Below are positions 44,387 to 52,659 of a stretch of DNA of 64,000 bases, in pieces. The stretch comes from G963665495 sp963665495 (lineage in GTDB: Bacteria; Desulfobacterota; Desulfovibrionia; Desulfovibrionales; Desulfovibrionaceae). Made by a program: the position numbers and the translations under genes. The notes under the pieces are model-generated. The model had not been told where the DNA came from, did no database searches, and saw only the letters and a list, made by a program, of their open reading frames with translations. Where the stretch lies: the NCBI GenBank assembly GCA_963665495.1, contig OY762289.1, positions 5,642,001-5,706,000 of the forward strand. Direction: 5' to 3'. Position 1 is the first letter of the stretch, and the number at the start of each line of letters is the position of its first letter.

Positions 44387-44785
44387 TTACTCCACCTTTT
44401 TGCTGAAGGTTTCGCGCAGCTCGGGGGTAAGCTTTTTTCTTATGGCAGTTCCGTACTCTCGATCTGAAATATCAATCATTTCATTGAGAAGCATGTTTTT
44501 GATCTTCTCGTCTTGCAGCTCTTTTTCAAGACGCTTGATTTTTTGAGCCGGGGTTTCCTTTCCTTTTGGAGAATTACGAGTACTAACCACAGGTTTGCTC
44601 CAGTCTAAGGTTCCATGCTTTCTAAGCCATTTCAGAACTGTACTTCGCCCTTGAATACCATACATCCTTTGGGCTTGCTTGTACGTCATGTCCCCTTTTT
44701 CCACCTGGGCAACGACGGATAATTTAAAGCCCATCGTGTAGTCTCGTTGGGTTCGCCTTACGCGCTGATTTTTCTGATCATCCAT
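44387..44785 (-). CDS. IS3-family transposase orfA
   Basis: A 132-residue protein with a helix-turn-helix (YTMGFKLSVVAQVEKGDMTYKQAQRMYGIQGRSTVLKWLRKHG, split here) and a leucine-zipper-like region (IKRLEKELQDEKIKNMLLNEMI), the usual OrfA layout. Its TAA stop is formed by the first three bases of the 8-bp duplication created by the ISL3 insertion, so OrfA itself is intact. Alone it may act as a repressor of the transposase or of related copies elsewhere. Confidence 0.92.
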   Translation of the reverse strand: MDDQKNQRVRRTQRDYTMGFKLSVVAQVEKGDMTYKQAQRMYGIQGRSTVLKWLRKHGTLDWSKPVVSTRNSPKGKETPAQKIKRLEKELQDEKIKNMLLNEMIDISDREYGTAIRKKLTPELRETFSKKVE

Positions 44786-44834
44786 AAAATAGGTCCTTGT
44801 ATTGTCAACCTATTTTAGGACGGGACATAAAACG

Positions 44835-44872
44835 AAAAAAGGCCGCCCCTGGCGTATAGGCGGCCTTTTTTT
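44835..44872. terminator. Strong bidirectional terminator
   Basis: AAAAAAGGCCGCC pairs with GGCGGCCTTTTTT around a short loop, giving A and T tracts on both sides. Before the IS3 insertion it would have lain directly after the purL/GNAT transcript. It now separates the IS from the minus-strand coiled-coil gene. Confidence 0.92.
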
Positions 44873-44899
44873 CTAATAGTCACAATTGCATACGTTTAA

Positions 44900-45613
44900 T
44901 TACGAATCCTCAAGCTCTGCCTGCTGGGCTTCCTGCTCCAGCTGCATCAGCTCGGCCTGAAGAGTCGTCAATTCCATTTTCATGGTATCCAGCTTTTGTG
45001 ATTTTGAATTGCCGGAGCTTGCCTGCTGTTCGGAACTGGCAACCTGTTCCGCCCCGTCATTCTGTTCCGCACCGGTTAACTGGCCTGCAGCCTCAGCGTC
45101 TTCCGCCTCCTCGCCCTGCTGTGTCGCCACGTTCAGCTTATCAGGGCCGCCGGATTGTGCCGTCTGCTCCGAATCGGAACTTTCGGCAGCCTGATCCTGG
45201 GAAACTTCAGGATCCTTTTCCAGGCTGGCTATCTGCTGTTCCAGGCTGGAGATCTGCTGTTTGAGGATGTCGATGGCATCTTCAAGTTCGTCTTCCTCGT
45301 CGCTTGAAGAAGCAGAGCCGCCGCCTCCGGAGGCCCCCTGAGCCGAGCCCATTTCAACGGTGGTTTGGCTGATGCCTTCGTCACTTTCCGAGGCTGTTTC
45401 AGAGGCTGCCGCAGCGGTGGCAGTGACTCCACCGGCCTGTTGCTCCTGAAGCATGGCCATGGCTTCGTCTGAAAAGGACACCGTATCACTTGTGGAAGCA
45501 TAGGCGCCGGATTGTTCCGTACCGGATCCTTCGCTTTCTTCCGTTGTGTTGTTGGTTTAACTGAAACTGGAGATTGATCCCGTCTCTACGCCAAAACTGC
45601 TGATGGTGGCCAT
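44900..45613 (-). pseudogene. Coiled-coil Ser/Glu/Gln-rich protein gene with premature stop at codon 19
   Basis: A start at 45613 has an excellent ribosome site (GAGGAGGGG). It encodes MATISSFGVETGSISSFS, then TAA (45557-45559), then continues in the same frame as TNNTTEESEGSGTEQSGAY to a 193-codon open stretch ending at 44900. That stretch has low-complexity regions and two coiled-coil segments (EDELEDAIDILKQQISSLEQQIASLEK and KLDTMKMELTTLQAELMQLEQEAQQAELE, shortened here). The good ribosome site and uninterrupted composition across the stop suggest a recent nonsense mutation. Restart at GTG 45481 could give a shortened product. No family recognised. Confidence 0.65.
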
Positions 45614-46128
45614 AAACCCCTCCTCTAAGAAATGTCTCAAAAAATCAACGAGTTCTCAGCGGGTACGGGTGCCAACCCCGTACGCCTTTTGTAATGAGTA
45701 AAAAACGTTGATGCTCAAATTTCCGTATTTGTTATCGGTGTTTTTTTTCAGAATATTATTTTTTAATAATTTGAAGGGGAGCAGGTATTGCATACTTTTT
45801 TTGTCTGAAAAAAAGTGGATGTGGTAATAGCGCGCTAAGACAGTAATTGCGACCCGGGGAGGATGGAACAGAAGCGTCACAATCTGAAAGTTCTATTGTC
45901 TGAAAATTCCTACGCATTTATTTTTAATGTAGGGTTTACTTGACGAATTGTCACAAATAATATATAGTTAGTTAAAATATAGATTAAATGTAGCAAGTTA
46001 CTTTTGCAACAAGGCATTAGTAATTCAAAACGCAAACTCTCTCATTCATCATTCACTATATCAAACAGTTCCTTCAAGGAATTGTAATATATATACATGT
46101 ATTGACTCTGCAACACGAGGTTTAGTCC
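45614..46128. other. AT-rich intergenic region upstream of the tetraheme cytochrome gene
   Basis: A 515-bp gap between divergent genes. A good sigma-70-type promoter for the plus strand is TTGACG (45940-45945), 17-bp spacer, TATAGT (45963-45968), which would give a leader of about 155 bases. No gene is evident; a 74-codon minus-strand frame at 45656-45880 is AT-driven and unsupported. Confidence 0.5.
45940..45968 (+). promoter_or_regulatory. Probable promoter of the cytochrome-chemoreceptor operon
   Basis: TTGACG and TATAGT are separated by 17 bp, close to the sigma-70 consensus, in an AT-rich background upstream of the gene at 46129. Confidence 0.5.
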
Positions 46129-46605
46129 ATGCGTGCTCTCACTGCAGTACTGATCATGATAAGTTTTCTATTATTTCAAAGTTTTATAGGTATTGAAAAA
46201 GTTCAGGCGGATGCAGAGAATAGATATGTGGGGTCTGCTGCATGCAAGGAATGTCATGAGAGCGAGTATGACAATTTCATCAAGTATGCCAAAAAAGCCA
46301 AGGAACCCAACAGCGTAAAAGTTATGATGTCCGACCTTGATGCGGATGAGGTGGCGGGATGCTACGCGTGCCATACCACAGGATACGGTAAACCGGGAGG
46401 CTTTGTCAGTTATGAGCAGACTCCCGGGCTTGGGCATGCGGGCTGTGAGGTCTGCCATGGTCCGGGCCATCTTCATATCGAAAACGGGGGGGATCCGGAG
46501 TTAATCAAGGGGAAGCTTACCCTGAAGGATTGCGAAGGCTGCCACAGTTCTGAAAGAGTGAATGCCTTTAATTATAAGCCGCTGCTGCACGGCGGTGCGC
46601 ATTAG
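46129..46605 (+). CDS. Periplasmic tetraheme cytochrome c
   Basis: A 158-residue protein with a signal peptide (residues 1-27) and four CXXCH haem c sites: CKECH 39-43, CYACH 78-82, CEVCH 106-110 and CEGCH 135-139. Spacing and the GYVGSxxCxxCH-like start (YVGSAACKECH) recall the cytochrome c554 family rather than cytochrome c3. It starts after GAGG and ends 9 bp before a chemoreceptor gene that has its own haem c site. The pair may form an electron-transfer or redox-sensing unit. Its electron partners are not evident in the window. Confidence 0.9.
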   Translation: MRALTAVLIMISFLLFQSFIGIEKVQADAENRYVGSAACKECHESEYDNFIKYAKKAKEPNSVKVMMSDLDADEVAGCYACHTTGYGKPGGFVSYEQTPGLGHAGCEVCHGPGHLHIENGGDPELIKGKLTLKDCEGCHSSERVNAFNYKPLLHGGAH

Positions 46606-46614
46606 GGAGTAGCC

Positions 46615-48627
46615 ATGAATCTGATCCGTACATCTTTGGGTTTTCGCATCCTTTTTTTTACCGGCTTGCTGCTGCTGATTATTTTCACCTCCTTGTTCCT
46701 GGCCAACAGCTATTGGCAGCGGGAGACCACTCTGGAGTTGATCAAGCATAATTCAGAGGAATCCAGTGATTTAATTCTCTCGGCTGTTTCGGAACCTATG
46801 CGCATCGGGGATAATGAAGGAACGCAGGAACAGTTCGTCAAGCTGCATGAGCACTTCCATTCGCTGCAGGTCTATGTGACGAATTTCAAAGGCAATGTGA
46901 CCTACTCCACGGAATCCGGGGCAAATCGAAAAGATTTCAGCGAGCTGTATTCTGATCCTCGGATAATGGACAGAGTCTCCAAAAGCTTGAAAGAGAACAT
47001 CCGGGAAGGGGAATTATTTGACTTGAACGGTACGCCCTATTTTACCGAAATCAAGACGATCCCCAACGAACCAGCCTGCCATCATTGTCATGGCAAAAAA
47101 CAACCTGTGCTGGGCAGCATGATTTTGTTCCGCGAAATCAGTTCGGATATGAATACGCTGGAACGAATCCAGCGTTACAGCGCCATTATTTCCTGCGCTG
47201 CCCTGGTAGTGCTTGGGCTGTTGCTATTCGGATTTCTGCAAAAGGAAGTGATCAAGCGCATCCGGCGGATCACCGGCACCAGCAACAGGATCACTGCCGG
47301 AAACTATGATGTGGCGTTTGACGATGCCGCCAAGGATGAGATCGGCCGCCTCAACGCTAATTTGTCGGCCATGGTATCCACCATCCGTGATCAGCTTGAA
47401 TACAGCAAAGGCGTCATGCAGGGGATCATCGTGCCCATGTTCGTGACGGATGACGATAATAATTTCAGCTTTGTCAACGATGCGTTGGCCAAAATTCTCG
47501 GGTTTTCGGAAGAAAAGCTTAACGGCAAGCCACTACGGAATTATCTGCCCTTGAACGACAGCCAGAAGAGCATAGCCAACCGTGCGTTGCGCGAGGGGGA
47601 GACGGAAAAAGGAACCACCCGATACAGACGGCCCGACGGAGTGGTGTTTCCGCTGCGGTTTGAAGTCTCCACGCTGCGCAACAGCGACGGGGAGATCATC
47701 GGAGCCATCGGAGTGTTGCTGGACCTGACCAAGGAAGAAAACGACAAGGCCAAGATCGAATCCGATGCAGCCAAAATGCGCGAAGTCGCCGCCCAGGTGA
47801 CGGAAGTCGCTCTGAGCCTTGCCTCCGCCGCGGGGATCATTCGCGGACAGATGCAAAACGTCACCCGGGGCATGGAGGAAACCTCCGATCAGACGCACAG
47901 TCTGGCCTCGGCCATGGACGAATTGAGCGCAACCGTTCTCAATGTGGCCAACAACGCCTCCTCAGTGGCCCAGGCTTCGTCCGAGGCCAACCGGGTTGCA
48001 CGTGAAGGCGGCCAGGAAGTTGCCAAGACCGTGGCCGAAACCAAAGAGGTTTCCGCCAGAGCCGGAGAGCTGGCTAACACGCTGAATACGCTTTCGGATA
48101 AAGCCGAAGCCATCGGGCAAATCATGTCCGTCATCAACGATATCGCGGATCAGACAAATCTCCTGGCTCTGAACGCGGCCATTGAAGCCGCGCGCGCCGG
48201 TGAAGCGGGCCGCGGGTTCGCGGTGGTTGCGGACGAGGTTCGTAAACTCGCGGAAAAGACCATGCTCGCCACCAAGGACGTGGAAACATCCATTGTAGAA
48301 ATTCAAAGCAGCACGCGCGACGCGGTCCATGAGATGTCCGAAACCAGGATTCGCGTGGATAAAACCTCGTCCATGGCGGGCAATTCAGGGGTGGTGCTGG
48401 ACACCATTCTGGCCGAGTCTGAAAATATCGCCGGCATGGTGCAGGACATTGCAGCGGCATCCGAGGAACAGTCCGCCACCACCGATGAGATCAACTCCTC
48501 AGTGGCTCAGATTAATACCTTGTCCCAGAATGCCACGGAGAGCCTGCAGGAAGCCAATGAGGCCATCGGAGATATTGCCCGTATGGCCGATGATCTCAAA
48601 AATCTTGTGGAGAAGTTCCAGAACTAA
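46615..48627 (+). CDS. Haem c-containing methyl-accepting chemotaxis protein (DcrA-like)
   Basis: A 670-residue receptor. TM1 spans about residues 11-31. The periplasmic domain resembles the DUF3365/Tll0287-like sensor and carries CHHCH at 155-159, a covalent haem c site. TM2 spans about 188-208, followed by HAMP (IKRIRRITGTSNRITAGNYD), PAS at about 266-372 (FVTDDDNNFSFVNDALAKIL) and the signalling domain with the tip DQTNLLALNAAIEAARAGEA. Desulfovibrio vulgaris DcrA, a receptor with periplasmic haem c and PAS, senses oxygen or redox potential. The same role is likely here, perhaps fed by the upstream cytochrome (9-bp gap). Ser/Glu methylation sites lie in the flanking helices. Confidence 0.92.
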   Translation: MNLIRTSLGFRILFFTGLLLLIIFTSLFLANSYWQRETTLELIKHNSEESSDLILSAVSEPMRIGDNEGTQEQFVKLHEHFHSLQVYVTNFKGNVTYSTESGANRKDFSELYSDPRIMDRVSKSLKENIREGELFDLNGTPYFTEIKTIPNEPACHHCHGKKQPVLGSMILFREISSDMNTLERIQRYSAIISCAALVVLGLLLFGFLQKEVIKRIRRITGTSNRITAGNYDVAFDDAAKDEIGRLNANLSAMVSTIRDQLEYSKGVMQGIIVPMFVTDDDNNFSFVNDALAKILGFSEEKLNGKPLRNYLPLNDSQKSIANRALREGETEKGTTRYRRPDGVVFPLRFEVSTLRNSDGEIIGAIGVLLDLTKEENDKAKIESDAAKMREVAAQVTEVALSLASAAGIIRGQMQNVTRGMEETSDQTHSLASAMDELSATVLNVANNASSVAQASSEANRVAREGGQEVAKTVAETKEVSARAGELANTLNTLSDKAEAIGQIMSVINDIADQTNLLALNAAIEAARAGEAGRGFAVVADEVRKLAEKTMLATKDVETSIVEIQSSTRDAVHEMSETRIRVDKTSSMAGNSGVVLDTILAESENIAGMVQDIAAASEEQSATTDEINSSVAQINTLSQNATESLQEANEAIGDIARMADDLKNLVEKFQN

Positions 48628-48681
48628 ACGCGGCCTGCGAACGAAATAAAGCTGGATAACATCTGCCGGGGCCGATTGGTG

Positions 48682-49080
48682 TTATAAATCGGCCAGGGTG
48701 ATATTTTCCAGCTTTTCTGCAACTTGGTTCCGAATGTCTTTGAACACGGTGAGCAGGCTGGTGTTTTTTTCGATGGGAGTGGATTCGTAGAAAAAAATAC
48801 TGGCCGAACCTGTGGGGGCCAGGGGGCCGTCGAACAGACGAATGACTTCCGCCAGGGAAATCTGGTTGGGGGGTTTAGCCAGGGCGTATCCTCCGCCTTG
48901 TCCTTTGACACTCCGAAGATAGGACGCCCGTTTGAGGGTAAGCAGAATTTGTTCGAGGTATTTGGGCGGAATGCCTTGTTCCTGGGCAATGGTTTTGACT
49001 GGAATAAATTTGCCCGACCCCGAATGAGCAAGATAGACCAGTGCTAGCAGGGCGTATTCACTGCGAAAGGAAAGTTTCAT
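48682..49080 (-). CDS. Rrf2-family transcriptional regulator
   Basis: A 132-residue protein with the Rrf2 winged helix (MKLSFRSEYALLALVYLAHS, IPPKYLEQILLTLKRASYLRSVKGQGGGYALAK). The cysteines that bind an Fe-S cluster in IscR/NsrR are absent, so it would sense by another route or be constitutive. It is convergent with the haem chemoreceptor and has no operon partner within 120 bp. Target genes are unknown. Confidence 0.9.
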   Translation of the reverse strand: MKLSFRSEYALLALVYLAHSGSGKFIPVKTIAQEQGIPPKYLEQILLTLKRASYLRSVKGQGGGYALAKPPNQISLAEVIRLFDGPLAPTGSASIFFYESTPIEKNTSLLTVFKDIRNQVAEKLENITLADL

Positions 49081-49205
49081 ACTGCAGACATCTTGTTTTA
49101 TATTTAATAAGTATTTTTTTAATAAGGCTTATCAATAATTTATTCAAGGTGTTTGGCTGGCGGAAAGCGCATTTCAAAGAAAAAAATCCCTGGCGGTTTC
49201 ACGAG

Positions 49206-49970
49206 TTATAAGCCGATCCAGATCAAGCTGGCCTGGCGGCCGCACGGGCGCTCCCGTCGATAGGAAAAAAACCAGTCTCCGAGCGTGCAGGTGCAAAGGT
49301 CAAGGCCGAAAATGTTTTCAGGCCGGAGTCCTGCTTCGGCCAGCTGGTCGCGCGTCAGGCGCCAGAGGTCGACCGTACGGGTGGTTTTGTCGTAATAGGC
49401 GTCGTATTCGGAGCCCCATTCCTGATCGTAGTTGATGAATTCGCTTTTTCCCGGTCCGAGGCTGGGGCCGCGTACGGCATAGACGTCGGCGGGATCCAGT
49501 CCGTAGTGAGCGCAGAACGCAGCAACGCCGCTTTGCGGAAAGCCAAGGCGGTTGCCTTTCCAGCCCACGTGCAAGGCCGCAACGTGGGCGCCCCCCCTGT
49601 GAGCGAGCAGCACGGGTTGGCAGTCCGCGGTCTGAATGACCAAAGCCCGGCCGGGGATGCTTGTGGCCAGTCCGTCGCCTTCGGGAATATCCGAACACTC
49701 GGCGTCCGTGGACGGCGGTTCAAAGCACATGGTGGTTCCGTGCACCTGCCAGACGAAATTCCAGGAGTCAAAGGAAAGCGTCCGCATGAGTGATTCGCGG
49801 TTGGCCGTGACCCTGTCGTAGTCGTCGCCGACTCTGTAGCCTATGCTTGAGTGGGCATAGGGAGAATTCTGCGAGGGAGTGGACGAGTGGTCATACGCCT
49901 GGCGCGTCTGGAAAGCGCAGTGGATGTTTGGCAGTCCTGGGAACGCGAAGGGCAGACAGATTATATCCAT
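49206..49970 (-). CDS. pgeF: Polyphenol oxidase family protein PgeF/YfiH (laccase domain)
   Basis: A 254-residue protein with the conserved metal-site segments of the YfiH family: FVWQVHGTT, VIQTADCQPVLL and ALHVGWKGNRLG, plus a conserved arginine-glycine-proline loop (AVRGPSLGPGKSEF). Some members hydrolyse misincorporated peptidoglycan-precursor residues (PgeF) or act on purine nucleosides. The start at 49970 lies inside the end of the cyclo-ligase gene (10-bp overlap) and has GAGGAGCG before it, so the two are coupled. Confidence 0.88.
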   Translation of the reverse strand: MDIICLPFAFPGLPNIHCAFQTRQAYDHSSTPSQNSPYAHSSIGYRVGDDYDRVTANRESLMRTLSFDSWNFVWQVHGTTMCFEPPSTDAECSDIPEGDGLATSIPGRALVIQTADCQPVLLAHRGGAHVAALHVGWKGNRLGFPQSGVAAFCAHYGLDPADVYAVRGPSLGPGKSEFINYDQEWGSEYDAYYDKTTRTVDLWRLTRDQLAEAGLRPENIFGLDLCTCTLGDWFFSYRRERPCGRQASLIWIGL

Positions 49971-50536
49971 AAGAATCGCTCCTCGGTGCAGATGGCGTGG
50001 ACGGGTTTATCCCAAGGGTCCGTAGGTAACGTATCCAGCAGCTGGAAGTCAAAGCCGAGTCCGATACGCAGTGTGGCGGTCATGCTGCCGGACTCCAGAA
50101 GCCGGTCGTAATAGCCGCTGCCATACCCGAGCCGGAAGCCTTGCCTGTCGAAGCCGACGCCCGGCAGCACCGCGATTTCCGGGACAGGATGCGTATGCCG
50201 GGGGCACAGGACCGGATCAGGTTCCAGGATGCCGTAGGCTCCGGAAACGAGCTGCGCGGCGTCCGTGACGGCGGCGAGTTCCAGGGAGTGGGAGCCGCGG
50301 ATGCAACGTGGCAAGAGGGTGATTTTGTTCTGTTTCAAGCTGTGGTTAAGAAGCTGTCTGGTATCGGCTTCCTGGCGGAAGGCCATGTACAGCAGAACGC
50401 ATGTTGCGCTGCTCCATTGCTCCAGTTCAAGGATGCGCTGCTGGAGGATGAGGCTTTTGGCTTCCCATGTTGTGGCGGTTAGTGCAGCCCGTTCTTTGAG
50501 AAGTTTGCCTCTGAGAGTTTTTTTGTTATTAGACAT
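49961..50536 (-). CDS. fthC: 5-formyltetrahydrofolate cyclo-ligase
   Basis: A 191-residue enzyme. The diagnostic C-terminal block is PGVGFDRQGFRLGYGSGYYDR, with ATP and folate contacts. The N-terminus (KKTLRGKLLKERAAL) supplies basic residues. It converts 5-formyl-THF to 5,10-methenyl-THF, recycling a dead-end folate. It is coupled to pgeF by overlap. Divergent from a metallophosphoesterase gene 144 bp away. No 6S RNA, which sits next to this gene in many proteobacteria, is visible in the short gap. Confidence 0.93.
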   Translation of the reverse strand: MSNNKKTLRGKLLKERAALTATTWEAKSLILQQRILELEQWSSATCVLLYMAFRQEADTRQLLNHSLKQNKITLLPRCIRGSHSLELAAVTDAAQLVSGAYGILEPDPVLCPRHTHPVPEIAVLPGVGFDRQGFRLGYGSGYYDRLLESGSMTATLRIGLGFDFQLLDTLPTDPWDKPVHAICTEERFLWI

Positions 50537-50680
50537 AGTTATGTGGCCAGACGTATGCTTGAATCAAAAGATGATTTTGACATAAACTCGAAATAGGGTT
50601 ATCGCGCCAGACAAGTAGCTGCGGATTGCGTTGGGACAATACGCGTTCGTTTGCAGGATTGCAAAAGCAGAGGAGAGCAA

Positions 50681-51370
50681 ATGGCAGCCGACGACTGTTA
50701 TTGGATAGGTTTTGGGGATATCCATGGCAACATGGATCGTTTTGGGGAAATCGACGCCCTTGCAGGAGCACGTGGTGTTTTGATTTCAGGGGATCTGACC
50801 AATAATGGGGACGCCCGCAAGGCTGGTGAAGTCCTGGAAGCCGTACGGGTGATCAACCCCAATGTGTATGCCCAGTACGGCAACATGGATCTGCCGGAAG
50901 TGAACGTGTTCCTTGAAGCCCAGGGATGGAATCTGCATGCGCGTGCGCGTACGCTTGATCCTGGGAGCGACACCACTCCGGCCGTTGGCGTCATCGGGCT
51001 TGGCGCATCCACGCCGACGCCGTTCGGAACGCCCAGCGAATATCCGGACAGTCAGATGGCGGCCTGGCTGCAGGCCGCGGAAGAACAGGCAAAGAATTTT
51101 CCATTGCTGATACTTGTCTCGCATACGCCTCCCTACGACACCACAACGGATTGTCTCGCTTTCGGACAGCATGTGGGCAGTCAGGCGGTACGTAACTTTA
51201 TTGAAAAGCGCCAGCCTGATGTTTGTCTCACCGGGCACATTCATGAATCCCGCGCCATTGATACGCTAGGAAAAACCGTCATTGTGAATCCCGGTGCTCT
51301 GGGTGACGGGGGATATGTTCGTATCCAGCGGGTAAATAAGAAGCTCGAAATTGCCCTTGAACATATTTGA
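50681..51370 (+). CDS. Metallophosphoesterase (YfcE/MJ0936-like)
   Basis: A 229-residue calcineurin-like phosphoesterase. The motifs are in order: GDIHGN (residues 12-17), GDLTNNGD, YGNMD, LVSHTPPYD and TGHIHES. The five blocks supply the two-metal site. The start at 50681 is chosen because AGAGGAGAG precedes it at the right distance; a further 10 codons upstream are open. The substrate (phosphodiester, nucleotide or protein) cannot be inferred. It lies upstream of the glycan locus but is separated by 143 bp. Confidence 0.87.
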   Translation: MAADDCYWIGFGDIHGNMDRFGEIDALAGARGVLISGDLTNNGDARKAGEVLEAVRVINPNVYAQYGNMDLPEVNVFLEAQGWNLHARARTLDPGSDTTPAVGVIGLGASTPTPFGTPSEYPDSQMAAWLQAAEEQAKNFPLLILVSHTPPYDTTTDCLAFGQHVGSQAVRNFIEKRQPDVCLTGHIHESRAIDTLGKTVIVNPGALGDGGYVRIQRVNKKLEIALEHI

Positions 51371-51513
51371 GGCGCAATCCTTTTCAGGGTCAGTGTCCGA
51401 AGTTTTTCATCGCATCTTACTGATGCCTGAAATTGTATTTCTGTTGTATTACGCATATCCGAAAGGAATAGTGCGCAACTTCGGTCTGTCTGGCGGGAGC
51501 AGGTGAACACCGC

Positions 51514-52659
51514 ATGAATAAACGGTATTGTCTTGACGGCAGAACCGCCACCTCCCATTTCCCCGGCATAGGTCGCTATGTGGTCAATCTGGCCCGTGCT
51601 ATCGAGCCTTTGCTGCAAGCGGACGAAGAACTGATTATTCTTCGGGACCCGCGCGGTTCAGTTTTGTTTGAAGGGTTTTCCGCTTCCTCCGCCCAGGTGC
51701 GTATCGTGGACGTGCCGATAAGTCCGTTTGCTCTCCGTCAGCAATGGGTAGTGCCTCGTTTGCTGAAGGAAATGGGAGCGCATCTCTATCACAGCCCGTA
51801 TACCTTGATGCCGTTGTTTCCGGGGGTGACCACGGTAGTCACCATCCAGGACCTGATCCCTGTGCTTTTTCCTGCGCAGAGCAGCGTCAAAGCCAGGCTA
51901 TTTTTTCGAACGGCTCTTTTTCTCGCCCTGCGTGCGGCGGATGCGGTTGTGACACTTTCCTCTTCCACGCGCGATGATTTACTGCGGATGACCTCAATGC
52001 GTCAGGAAAAGGCCCGGATCTGTCTGGGAGGTGTAAATACGGATTTTTCTCCTGCTTCAGCGGAGGCAATAGCAGCTGTTCGACAGAAATTCGGACTGCC
52101 CGAGCGTTATGTTCTGTACGCTGGCTCCAACAAACCTCACAAAAATTTGGCCCGATTACTGGACGCGTGGAAACTGTTGCGCTCCAAAGGGGCGACAGAA
52201 GGCGCAGGACTGGCCATTGCCGGAGTCTGGCTGGAAGAGCATGCGCAGCATGGGGGCGAACTGGAAGGAATTTCTGTTCTGGGACGGGTTAGTGACAAGG
52301 AGTTGCAGGCTTTGTACAGTGGCGCTTTGTGTTTTGTGTTTCCTTCTTTATACGAAGGATTCGGATTGCCCATACTGGAAGCCATGGCCTGCGGGGCGCC
52401 GGTGTTATGCTCGAATCTGTCAAGTATGCCGGAAGTCGCGGGGGATGCGGCTTTATTATTTGATCCTAAGAAAATTGAGGAAATTGCCGAAAGAATACAA
52501 GAGATGCTCCGGGATGGGGAAAAGCGTGACTATATGCGGGCCAGAAACAAGATACGGGTATCGGAGCTGACCTGGCATCAAAACGCAGCATGCACATTGC
52601 AACTATACCGTTCGCTGGTATTGTCGTCATGCAGTGAACAAGCAAAAGAAGATAGATGA
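51514..52659 (+). CDS. Glycosyltransferase family 4 (GT-B fold)
   Basis: A 381-residue GT4 enzyme. The N-terminal domain has the acceptor-side GIGRYVVNLARAI. The C-terminal domain has YVLYAGSNKPHKNLARLLDAW and the EX7E-type donor site FPSLYEGFGLPILEAMACGAPVL. Close relatives include mannosyl- and other hexosyltransferases acting on lipid-linked glycans. It overlaps the next gene by 4 bp (ATGA) and belongs to the three-gene glycan locus. GGAGCAGG lies upstream of the ATG. Confidence 0.92.
   Translation: MNKRYCLDGRTATSHFPGIGRYVVNLARAIEPLLQADEELIILRDPRGSVLFEGFSASSAQVRIVDVPISPFALRQQWVVPRLLKEMGAHLYHSPYTLMPLFPGVTTVVTIQDLIPVLFPAQSSVKARLFFRTALFLALRAADAVVTLSSSTRDDLLRMTSMRQEKARICLGGVNTDFSPASAEAIAAVRQKFGLPERYVLYAGSNKPHKNLARLLDAWKLLRSKGATEGAGLAIAGVWLEEHAQHGGELEGISVLGRVSDKELQALYSGALCFVFPSLYEGFGLPILEAMACGAPVLCSNLSSMPEVAGDAALLFDPKKIEEIAERIQEMLRDGEKRDYMRARNKIRVSELTWHQNAACTLQLYRSLVLSSCSEQAKEDR

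Larger units (their letters stand above)
42193..44827 (-). mobile_element. IS3-family element, interrupted by an ISL3-family element
   Basis: Imperfect 25-bp terminal inverted repeats lie at 42193 (TGAGCCGTCCTGAAATGG) and, on the minus strand, at 44827 (TGTCCCGTCCTAAAATAGG). The bases TAA flank both ends (42190-42192 and 44828-44830), a 3-bp target duplication. Transposition genes are on the minus strand: orfA (44785-44387) and orfB (43070-42229). Removing the inner ISL3 copy and one 8-bp duplication restores a contiguous element of about 1316 bp. In it orfB lies in the -1 frame of orfA, with an A-run (AGCAAAAAGG) just before the orfA stop, the usual IS3 frameshift site. Confidence 0.92.

Noticed and set aside
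50537..50680. 6S RNA next to the 5-formyl-THF cyclo-ligase gene
   Set aside because: The 144-bp gap is too short and has no long imperfect hairpin with a central bubble.
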